From Lepidodermella squamata (taxonomy: Eukaryota; Gastrotricha), in contig JBLDXI010000017.1 in the NCBI GenBank assembly GCA_047495785.1, positions 1,984,001 through 2,048,000 on the forward strand: 64,000 nt of DNA, written 5' to 3'. Both the position numbers and the translations under genes were made by a program. How positions within the stretch are numbered: the stretch's first letter is position 1; each line of letters starts with the position of its first letter. Below are positions 54,212-64,000 of this stretch, one piece after another. The notes beneath the pieces are model-generated. The model worked only from the letters and a program-made list of their open reading frames with translations, was not told the DNA's origin and searched no databases.

Positions 54212-55599
54212 AAAGAGCTTCCTATAAAGGAATAAAATAATCAACATTTAAGCCCAAACCAATCAGATCAAACATTGAACACAAAGATTGCTAAGAAATA
54301 AGGACAGTAAGGAAACTATTGAATGTCTAAATGTCATCCGTTCAGATTAGCTTACGGACAGAAAAATCGGTTGTACAGACCGGTAAGACCGATCGATGAG
54401 AAAGGACTACATACGATAAGATACAAACTCGTCCCAAGCTATATAGCAAAATGAAAGTAGCATGACTATATTAAGATGAAGAGATAATTGAGCAATACTT
54501 TCAACGTGCATCTGCCCATTATAACCAAGCCTGATGGCCACGGTGCCAGCGGACTTGCATCTGTTTGATCAACATTCGACAATTTATGTGTAAGCGTCGA
54601 GTAAATGCATCGCTCAAACAAGCCCGCTTAAAAATATCTAAATCAACTTAATCTTCCAAATAAATCAAATATAAAAATGAATAGTATGGAACTAGTAGCA
54701 GAGGAAGCAGCGGTAAAGATGACGGCAAAATAATACATCTAGCATAAATCTTCCAAACTGATTTCAAAAATGTAATGAGACCTTGGTTTTGACTTTGAAA
54801 ATAATACTAATCATAACGCAAACGTCGGTCATTTATCAATAAATATAATGGTGATAACAGCAGAGAACTTGCAATTTTTTAACATCTACTTTCAAAAATA
54901 ATCACAAATGTCTTTCATTTATGAATTATAATACTGAGAGAAAAACTGAAACCAGAAACCATATTAAAGCACAACGAAGCGAAATCAACACAATTCATCA
55001 GCAATCAATTCGCTTAGCAAAAGTCGCGCATCTCTATGCTCTAGAATGAAACGTGATTCAGACATAATAATGATCCATTTCACTCGAGAAAAGCCCATTT
55101 CTATGTCATGGACTCCATACCCAAAGCTAAACAGAAGGTATCTTGAATGTCTCATCCATCATCTGCATAACGGATGACAAACAACTCACTAACGGTAAGG
55201 ACAGAGGCTTGACAACCCACGCTAACTTCGTCGAAGGTCGAGAAGACTTCAACTCGAGCCGCGCGACGGTCCCCTTCGCGAAAAAACAGGCAAAGTGAAA
55301 ACCCAAAGTTGGAAGAGATGCCAAAAATTAGAATTGCAAGAATTATTGATTTTATGTTTTTTCAATTTATATCTATCAAAACAAGTTACAGGTCTGGAAA
55401 AGTTTGCGCGGGAAATAGATAGATTTTAGGCATCGTTTGCCAACCCATCGAAAATCAAGGCCCAGGAACCCAGAGAAACCGGCTACGGGGAAATCAGCGC
55501 CATGCTGGGTGCTGCTGAGAGGTCCCCTGCGTACTCTGGCTTATTAGATGAACTTTCGCTTATCTAGCCCTTCCATTTCATTTGAAAAATTATTTTGCA

Positions 55600-55667
55600 G
55601 CACTAAGCACTAAGCACTAAGAACTAAGCATGTGTCAGCGCTAAGCAAGAACTAAGCAGTGGCTTAG
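55600..55667. repeat. ACTAAGC heptamer array
   Basis: Several direct copies of (C)ACTAAGC or close variants (ACTAAGA, GCTAAGC) in under 70 nt; two more GCTAAGC-like copies occur near 55944. Confidence 0.7.
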
Positions 55668-56730
55668 TTTTAGGTTTTAGTTGTTGATTGTGTCAGATTC
55701 TGGGGTCAAAGTTGATGCATTGGTAGTTAGATCTTACTTCCTCTCCATTCTCCACCAAAAATTTCCCCATCAGACTTCCTATTTGAGATTTTCTGGGTCT
55801 TAACGTCGTTTAACTCCGAAATAGTGTGATCTCCGTAACTGACTTTATCACTCCTCAGGGTTAAGTCCAATCAAAAAGATCTCGTGTCAATTACGAAAAC
55901 TTTCGGTCCTCTATAGAACGAGTGTAAATTTAACCCGCCCGCTAAGCGCTAAGTGAGAAGTACGAGAACCAGCGTTACGGAGATTACACTTATTCGGGGA
56001 CCGCTCCTCGCGTTCTATGTTGAGGCGTCGAAGCATGTTCATATCCTTCCTAATGTATATCAAAATTGTCAGTTAGTTGTTATTAGTGCTATATTTGCTG
56101 TTTGCTGCCGCGATATAGGGCTCTAATCCACTGAAATTGATTAAAAGAACACCGATAGTCATAAACCCATACCCCGACCGGTCGATTTCATAGCGCAGCA
56201 GCATTGTGCCATCTATTTTCGTCAATAGATATCGTTCGCAAAGCTCATCCTCGAATATTTGGGAGCCGGAAATACCGTGTATGTTATAATCAAAATCGCT
56301 GTGGTTCATCATGATACCAATTACTCCGAGGAGTTATCAGCGCGAGAGCAAATTATTTGATTTCCAAGCCTGGAATGTTAGATTCAACCATTTCCCAAGT
56401 CGCGTAGGACAATTACTAAAATAGTGCAGTACGCAGAATTCACAAGGTAGTTGTCTTTTATTTCCACCGATTTTCATTCTTGGAAATCACCATCTCTCTT
56501 ACTTACACCTCAACACAACACAACGATACTTGAACTGATGATTAAGTTTTCTGATACTCCAAGAGGTGAAAGCGAATCTCGACTAATTATTCCTAAGTGT
56601 AACACGGAAATCAGACGCTCTTTCTTTAGTGTGATAACTGCTATGGAACTCCCTGCCCGCCTTTATCAAATGTGTTACAAATATAAAACAGTTTGAAAAA
56701 TATATCGATGAAATTCTCCTATCTTACCTG

Positions 56731-56750
56731 TATATATATATATATATATA
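56731..56750. repeat. TA dinucleotide microsatellite
   Basis: Ten uninterrupted TA units. Simple sequence repeat in intergenic DNA. Confidence 0.95.
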
Positions 56751-58792
56751 CCTACTCATTTTGGGCGCTTCTCAACAGCTCCTAGCTCTTAGCGTCCTAT
56801 GCTGTCGTCTTGAAGCTAGTCTAAGAACTTGCTTATTTTTCTCTGTAATATTGATATTTCATGAAAGAAACGTACTTCAGCATGTTAATGTTAATGTTAA
56901 CAAAATACGTGTTTACTTCTTTCATGAAATTATGTGCTGGTGAGCTGTTGAACTGACGTGGCGACAATGTCGAGGCGAGACTTTTCATCGTCCATTTTCT
57001 GCTTCAGCTGATAGAACATGACATCCTTTGAGTTTTTTTACACGCCGTTCTGGATGATCATCCAAATCATTGTCGAGGATGAGAGCTTCATGTCAATGTA
57101 AGATACATGTAAGATTCATTTGTCGTGTTGTTCGTATTTGCCGCCGTCGCCTGATTTGCCACCGACCGTTAGCTGACGGTACTTGGCTTGGCTAGAGGTT
57201 TTATAACGCCAGCACCACACACAAGCTTCAAGTAAATGTGTGGAGAACAGCACCAGCCGGCGTCGCCGTTGCCGCCCCCTGCAGCATGGTCGACAAGGCG
57301 GCCAGCTGCTTTAAATTCGGAATCGTGGAGGGTGGAGGGACAATTAGAGGCGCGATGCCCTGGTTGCCGATGCTGGGGGATTTGAGAATTCGAAACAAAC
57401 GCTGTTTCTCAGGACTTGGCAAACAAGAATCAATGTCCCCGATTTTGTCTCTTGCGTTGTTTTCTTGTGCTGTTCTCGCTCGTATTTTTTAATACTCGCA
57501 CACAATTGACAATCGAGAGTGTTTTGGTTGTAGAAAAATGGCTCCTGCGTCTGTTTGTGCATCGTCTCGCCCAAAGCGCCTTTCGCCATCGCATCATCAT
57601 CGTATTTATCATCGTCATTCGCCGCCGTGGCATTCACTTTCATGAATGCGCGTTTTCTCTCACCTTGTTGGATGCTTTGATGCAGTCCTCCGCAAACTCG
57701 GTTTTTCCGGCGGGGCAGTTCATGGATGGAATGATTGCTGCCGGCGGGCTACCCCGTTTTTTTGATCATAATCATGAATCGCTTCTCAAACGGGAAAAGT
57801 CGCCTGTGCGCTAACCGCTGCCCACACGAAAAACGGTAAATCTGCACTGACTATTCTGGTCATAAGGTTGCTAGTTGCCTCTATGATAGCGAAAACCGTA
57901 AAGCTAGGCGTAAATAGTTTTAAATGTTGAAATTGGAGAGTAGTGCATCTAGGTATTTCTCAACAAGGCTCAAATCCAGGCCAGCAATCCCAGCTATTAC
58001 TGCTGGAAGCGAAACTATCGTGAATGATGCTGAAAAAGCCTACAAAACCTTCCAGCTGTGTTAATTAAAATATTATTGCTCATTTTATACACCTCTGGCC
58101 ATGGTCTTTAACATCTTTGTAAAAGGTGAGAAAATACTTTGTGGAGAATCGGGAATTATCGTCCTATTTTGGAGCATTTCGGGTTCGAAAAACTAGAGCC
58201 AATAGCATCATATTTCAGGATCTTTGTTGTTCTCGGACGTAGGGATTAGAACTAACTTAAGAACTTTCTCTATGGCGAACGCCGCGAGGTGGCCCGCTCG
58301 AGCATCATCACGGGCTTTTTACCATCGTTATTACGAACCTGAAGATTTTAGTGGATATTGTTTGAATTTTTATCTGAAATTAGGGCTAAGAATGCCAAAT
58401 CAGAAATTCCCGAGAAAGAAAATTCTTCATCCGATGAAACCTATCATGAATTTTCAGCCTGTTCTGGGTCATCAGAATAGGACGAATCGGACCACAGTGC
58501 CGGAAATGGAGAAATATTAAAAAAAATTCAAGAAAATCCCAATAAAGCCAACTACAGCAACCTCGGTTGTAGTGAACTATTGCTATAGCGAACGTTTTTT
58601 TCTGGCATTATACGAGTTCGTTATAACGATTCTGCACTGTAGTTTTTAATTTCTCCCCAACCTATCTCGTCTATTTCATCTTGGAACACTAATTGCTTCA
58701 AGATTGGCCTCACAACGTAAGCGCTAATAACTATCGACACACCTCTTAAAATCGCACCGTCTTCTTAATTATTTTCACCAAGCAACCTAGTT

Positions 58793-59017
58793 TTGGCGAG
58801 CCTTGGTATTAACTCGAGTCAGAGCCATGCATTGTCGTTCGTTCGCGGTGGTGGTATTATCGCGGTCTACGTTAACGATTTGGCTGACTTGCGAAGATTG
58901 AAAGGTGCATTGACGGCGAGATTCAAGATTCAAGACAAGGCTTTGTTGGTATCTTGTCATTTTATTTGGGCGTACTTATCGAAATCACACCGGCGAGTGT
59001 CAATCACCATTTATTAA
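58793..59017 (+). pseudogene. Ty1/copia-like reverse-transcriptase fragment
   Basis: The frame contains GIIAVYVNDLADLRRLKGAL followed by ARFKIQDKA. This resembles the copia-type YVDDL catalytic segment and the following LK-x2-L-x3-F-x-I/M-K-D motif. The second Asp of YVDDL is Asn-Asp here, and the frame stops soon after, so it is a decayed copy. Confidence 0.5.
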
Positions 59018-60293
59018 TCGGAATAAAATCTATCGTCGGGTGCAACGCTCCGGAATGAGAAAATCAGGTACCGAACTGGTCCCGTTACCGAGTTTGGCTA
59101 AGATTGAGTCGTCTAAGTTTACAATGAAAGACATCTAGCCCTACAACCCGCCGGCATGATTCGGCTTCCTGGCCTTGGGGACTTTAGTGTGAGACAAATT
59201 ATACTTGCGAGGGAGAATGACAGTCTACAGCCGTTCAAGGCCCCCGGACTGGGTTGCATCGGCAACATCTACAAGTGGGGTGGTGTGCCTCTTCAGGTCT
59301 CAGGCCACTACATAACATGTGTTTCGGAAGTCAGGTCGCGTTACCTGACTCGAAGGAAGCCGTGACCGTGCCCGTTCTAAGTCCGCCAAGCCGCGTGATG
59401 CCGTTGCCACACGGCGCCCTATTTCGTTACTCTCCGCCGACGGCAGAATTCTCGAGGCAATCATCATCCGCTGAGTGAGCCTGGTGCTGGAGGACCAACA
59501 TCTTTTGTCCATTACCCAGCACGCGTTTCGAGGGCGCATGCTCGTAGTGGATGTTCCTGTCCGGTCGTCGAATTGTGATTCCTGCCGTGCGTGCGGCAAA
59601 TTCGATCATCATCGAAATCTCTGGCTCAAAAGGCGCTGAGTGTCATTTTTTCACAAACTGGGTCACATTATGTGGCTTGTCTCAGTCGTCCACGGGCTAA
59701 CCGACACACATCTTGTATTTCTTAACCCGTCAATGCAATTCGTGCTCAGGGTTGGCCGCTCACTTCAGGTGATCGATCGTTCGATCTCAAATGGTGCCAT
59801 TTTTCAATCGTTTTGGTGTCAATCAGTTGGTTCGGTTCGAAATCGACTATGGCTGTGGGTTAAATTTGATTTGAAGTTTGGAAACAAATCCGGTTGTAGA
59901 CATCGGCTAAATCGATCTGACTGTAGCCATAACCGCCGCGCATTTTCTTTATTTACCTGGAATGGACGCAGCAATCACAGAAACGGGTCGCAACTTTTCA
60001 TCAAAATTTACCGGCTAAGGCGGCGATTGTTGCCATTGAGTCGACTTCATGGTGACCATACGATTAATATTCGTCCCAAAACGAATCGGTTAGTTGAGTT
60101 CTATCTTTCTCAAAATATTCGTGTATCCATCCTACGGGTTCGTTGTCTACGAAAGCAACCACTCTGCTCGATATCGACATTGCTAATTTTGGACGTCCTC
60201 ATGCTGCTGAACATTCTATACAGCGAACATGCTGTTGGTACTGACAGTTCAACCACTTTCACCCTCGGACGAGTTCCAGGAGTAGTGCGATGA
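59018..60293. other. Decayed retroelement-like sequence, not resolved
   Basis: Open frames around 59156-59365 (PFKAPGLGC, YKWGGVPLQ) and 59300-60293 look like broken retroelement coding DNA between two recognisable fragments. I could not place them in a family. Confidence 0.25.
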
Positions 60294-60464
60294 GAAGAAA
60301 TTGTTCACCTAATCGGGGCGCCATATCACCCTGAAACGAATGGTCAAGCCGGGAAATTGTTGGAGAGTTTCAAGCAAAGTATGAAAATCCCCCTCGTTCA
60401 AGCCGTTCGCAGGCTAAGTCTTAATCTTTTGCGTGAGCCAGTGGCGGTATTGTTCTTGGAATGA
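60294..60464 (+). pseudogene. Ty3/gypsy integrase C-terminal core fragment
   Basis: The frame reads VHLIGAPYHPETNGQAGKLL followed by ESFKQSMK. This is the H-x-x-x-x-P-Y-H-P-x-T-N-G-Q-A-E block of gypsy-type integrases, which normally carries the catalytic Glu. Here that Glu position is Gly (QAGK, not QAER), and the frame ends at 60464. Dead copy. Confidence 0.6.
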
Positions 60465-61635
60465 TGTAGGAGTGCAGCCCAACTGAAATTTCGGCCTCCT
60501 AAATGCCGAGTTGGGTACTAAGTCACCACCGTTACCTTGGTTATTGACCGTTTTTAGATACAGGTAAGGGCGAGATTGATTTTTTTGCTCATTTGTGATT
60601 CGCTGAGTGGAAAGTGTAATCGGGGCTGAATTTTCCGGATCAACGTTAATGACTGTAAAGGTTGCGTTATCATTTTTTCGCGAGGTTCAATTTATTTAGT
60701 GAAGTTCTTACCCCAAATTATTTTTGATGTGAAAATTCACTATGCCGAAACCGCTGGCGCACTCCTTTTTCTAGAAAAAATTGCGAGGTGTGCCTTCCGT
60801 CATCACCGTCATCACCCGGGAATCACCCAGGAAATCGTGATCACTTTTTAGTGTCATCGAGTGATTCCGCCTGAATATTTACCTTTTTAGTCCAAGGTGT
60901 AAGTTCTCTCTGGGGCTTAGGCTGGGTATTTTTTTATCAGATTTCATAGGAAGGCCCATTCTAAAATCTCTCCGCTGGCTAACTGGAAAGAGGGCGATGC
61001 AGCCTTCGGAGATTACATAAATGCGGCAATTGTACCATTTGAATGTTAATCAGGAGATTAGATTTACAGCTCTATTTCTATTTAGGAGTAATTTTAGTGT
61101 TATTGCTACAAGCCTGAAACAGTGTTATTCGCTGTAAAAGCTGTAATATTCGCTTTTACCGTTTCTTCAAAGTGGATGGAAGATTTTGTGCCGCTGATTG
61201 CCACAAGGAAGAAAAACGGCCAATGACTGCCGCCGAGCGAGGCATCAAGTACGGGCAGTAAATCGGGCAGTAAATCCCTGACTGGCGCCTGCTTGGAAAA
61301 GCCCTATAAGACGCACCCAGCAGCCGGGAAAGCGATTGATAAGTCAAGAAGGCACTGTGGCATGATCGCTCTAAGCGGGTTTTTGTGATTAAGGAACTCA
61401 CGAGTCAAGAAAAAGTTCATTTACGCCTCTTCCCAAGCAAGCACGAACATCAGTGGAGGAATGGTATGAGCACAGCGGTGTTGTTCCGCAAATAATCAGC
61501 CGATGCCTGACAATGCCCGGGGTCAAAAGCTCGTAAGTTGCTTTTTGATTTGTAAAGGGCGGTTCACAAACTCGTGTGTAAAATACACATTCATGATTCA
61601 TCGCTCATTTTTTATGCGCAAAATTCATCTCTTGC
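60465..61635. other. Intergenic, nothing recognised
   Basis: No conserved frame, RNA or repeat structure that I can support. Confidence 0.3.
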
Positions 61636-61830
61636 AAAAAACCATTTGAAGCCATTTGAATCATGAACGATGAACGAAACCCGCTCACAAATTATTTGTC
61701 ATAATTCATGATTCAAATAGCGATTTTGTGTGTGTGCTACTCGAAAAAAACGAAGCCGCCACTGGGCATAGAACCCATGATGTTGGTTTCGCACGTTCAG
61801 TGCTTAACCACTATACCACTAGCGAGCTTC
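61636..61830 (-). repeat. tRNA-headed SINE-like repeat, copy 1
   Basis: Read on the minus strand it starts GAAGCTCGCTAGTGGTATAG (box A-like) and has GGGTTCTATGCCC (box B-like). After a T-run comes a body with AATTATGACAAATAATTTG and GTGAGCGGGTTTCG (61675-61706). The head folds poorly as a tRNA (short anticodon stem), so it is a tRNA-derived promoter rather than a working tRNA. It is homologous to copy 2 in opposite orientation. Confidence 0.65.
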
Positions 61831-62251
61831 GGATGATTGCGGGAGTTTCTGTCATTATCTTACATTTTTGCTGTTGACTTGCGCAATATCAAAACTTTAA
61901 AACTAGCGTTAATTCAATTTTCATAATTATTAATGACCACAATGACCGTTCTAACGCTAGCCATTACATTATACTTCGGATTCATAGCAATAGCTGATAT
62001 AATCGATATCCAAAAATAACTGAATCAACTAGTTTGAAACCCAAGGATTGACATTTCAGAAAATTGTATCAGTGTCGACTAATTAAAATAGGCCCGATCA
62101 GAGTGCTCTAGCCAAAGATGAAGGTCAAATGATTTTGATTTATTGAAATGGGTTTTGAAAATAATTGAATTATGAATTATTTCCAATAGCTCATAATATC
62201 AAAGTCAACAGCGAGAATATGAGATAATGGCGTAAAAGCCTCAATCATCAA

Positions 62252-62455
62252 AAGCTCACTGGTGGCATAGTGGGTTCAGCTCGAACTATCGTGCCCAGTG
62301 TCTTGGGTTCTGTGCCCTGCGGCCGCGATCCTTTTTTGACCATAATAGCGCACATAAAAAATGGCTAAACAGCTTCTTGAATTATCAATTATGACAAATA
62401 ATTTGTGAGCGGGTTTCGTAAATCGTTCATAATTCAAGTGAGCCTGCAAAAAATG
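62252..62455 (+). repeat. tRNA-headed SINE-like repeat, copy 2
   Basis: It starts AAAGCTCACTGGTGGCATAG, with box B-like GGGTTCTGTGCCC, a T-run, and then the same 32-nt body core as copy 1 (62387-62418, identical). A similar end follows (ATCGTTCAT-ATTCAA, TGCAA). The two copies share head, order and core but have diverged in between, as expected for independent SINE insertions. Confidence 0.65.
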
Positions 62456-64000
62456 GTCTACCGACCTTATCTTCCCGACGGTTGCGCAAACCGGCTACTT
62501 TTGTTCACCGACTTTTTCACTCCGTCAATTCATTATCGAAAATTATTTATTCTTAAACATTTTCCAATCGACGCTTGCGCATTAACATTTCAATTAACAA
62601 TATTTATTTCATTTGCGACATTTTTGAACCGACAAAATTTACCCGGCATTATCGCCCCCGTCAGTCTTTTATCGACAATAGATCCCCGAAGGTTGTCAAG
62701 TAAATTTTCAACCAGCATTAGATTTCAACTTAAACCCCGTGGCAAATGAAAGCTAATGAGCTGAGTAAAGGGAGCATCAGACCGTTCGGTCATATTGCTT
62801 TTACCCACTGCCTCTGCGACCGTTCGTGGCGCCTGCATGACTGTTACTGGCAGCAAGTAATGGATCAAAGTTCTCGTCATGGGTCATCAAATGACGATTG
62901 GTCGAGTCAATTGGTCGCCTCAAATTCCAACATGTCGGCTGGAGTGTCGGAAAGCGTTGCAAAATTGAAAAGTTACCTCGGAAACCGTAGGTCTGAAATC
63001 ACGAAATTTAGACAGTTTGGTCACTTATAGATCAAATAATTTGGGCCCTGGGTCGCATTTTGGGTCCTAGGTATTCGACATGAAAGTTCTGCGATAGCGC
63101 TCATCCTTATACCAGTAAAAATCACCCCAAGAATTCATTTACCGACGCATCAACTTAGATACCAAAACTGATTGCATACTTTCGGTAGATGAATTCGGGT
63201 GATTTTTGAGCAAGAATTCAGATACATTTTGAAAATCCGTGAATTCGGATACTCCAAAGGCCCTAATTGAGGGAATTCACAAGCTAAAAGCCAACCCCAA
63301 TTAGGATGCTTTTTTCTGCTGTCGGCTGAATGTGGCCACAACGTGTTGCGAAGGTAGCTGAGGTTACTTCTTTGCATGTGGAGCAATTACCGACGATTTC
63401 GTCGGGCTAGTTCCCAAGACCCTGTTTGGCGCAACTGTTTGGCGATGAAAAATCATTTCGAATTGATAATTATTTTATCTAATGAACAACTGTCGGAGGG
63501 GAAATGTCGTATTGAATAAAATATGCAATTAAGAAATTGACGTTGAACAAAAGTCGGGGTGCAACTTTCAAATGAATAATAAGGATGAATATATTTTCCT
63601 TAATTTAAATATGTGCGGAAACGTCGAATGCGCAAAAGTAGCCGGTTTCAAAAAACGTCGGGAAGATATTGACGCTACACGCAAAAAATCTTTTGCATCA
63701 TTCATGTGGAAAACACGAATTTGTGAATCGCCCTCGAACTTGATTTCATTAAAATATCAGTAACTTTTTGAACAACAATCATGCGCATTATTTTGTTTAT
63801 ATTTTTTGGATTTCTGCTTCATCTCGAGAGATGCTTGAAATTGAAATTGAAGTTATAACGCCACAAGCACTTGAATTTAGAATCACCATTTCGAAGTAGG
63901 GGTTATTTCCAACCCAACATTTAACAGTATGTTTGACTTTTTCAATGATCTATTGCTTGTTCTTGGTTGTTAACAATCGAAATGTGTAAAAATTGAGTTT
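62456..64000. other. Intergenic, nothing recognised
   Basis: Short frames only; none has a recognisable motif. Confidence 0.3.

Larger units (their letters stand above)
54212..58792. other. Long intergenic region without recognised gene
   Basis: 5' flank of contactin and AT-rich DNA with only short frames. It includes the ACTAAGC array and a TA microsatellite listed separately. Frames at 57.2-57.8 kb on both strands are locally GC-richer but not recognised. Confidence 0.4.

Noticed and set aside
57228-57814. Overlapping frames on both strands suggesting a gene
   Set aside because: No frame has a conserved motif or credible start and splice context; too weak to call.
61765-61830. A functional tRNA gene on the minus strand
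   Set aside because: The box A and B patterns are present, but the anticodon stem is only about three pairs and the acceptor stem pairs poorly. The same head recurs at 62252 joined to a shared body, which fits a SINE better.

Overview
This window is nuclear DNA from a small-genome invertebrate animal. Coding genes either have short introns (mostly 50-60 nt, GT-AG with loose TAG/CAG acceptors) or none at all. Several genes carry a 3' splice acceptor only 6-20 nt before the ATG, with no visible upstream exon, which is the pattern left by spliced-leader trans-splicing. Together with the gene content (MAM/astacin proteins, nAChR-like channels, an arthropod-type lectin-contactin), this suggests an ecdysozoan-like animal such as a nematode or tardigrade. 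I cannot name the species from sequence alone.

Left part (1-25.6 kb): a MAM-domain cluster. It holds a 3' gene fragment with MAM domains, a MAM-astacin-CUB-MAM-MAM protein, and a five-MAM protein. Two LRR type I membrane paralogues follow, one on each side of an NPY/NPF-like GPCR. Next come two tandem minus-strand nAChR-like channel subunits, then a MAM protein with three consecutive astacin domains. Four astacin domains are present in total. Only one keeps the zinc-protease motif.

Middle part (25.6-42 kb): mostly decayed mobile DNA (Ty3/gypsy pol pieces, a P-element-like piece, a LINE reverse-transcriptase tail, and a ~1.6 kb foldback-type element). It also holds a tRNA-Thr(CGU), an intronless IRG-like GTPase and a two-exon histidine-rich membrane protein.

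Right part (42-54 kb): four minus-strand housekeeping or neural genes. Cystathionine gamma-lyase, ribosomal protein S21 and ATF6 lie in tight tandem, and S21-ATF6 looks like an operon pair. An intronless contactin with N-terminal C-type lectin, Ig, FN3 and GPI-tail regions lies upstream. From 54.2 kb to the end I see no intact gene, only retroelement remnants and two inverted copies of a tRNA-headed SINE-like repeat.

Exon boundaries were read by eye from splice sites, reading-frame continuity and family conservation. Function calls rest on motif recognition, not on database searches.
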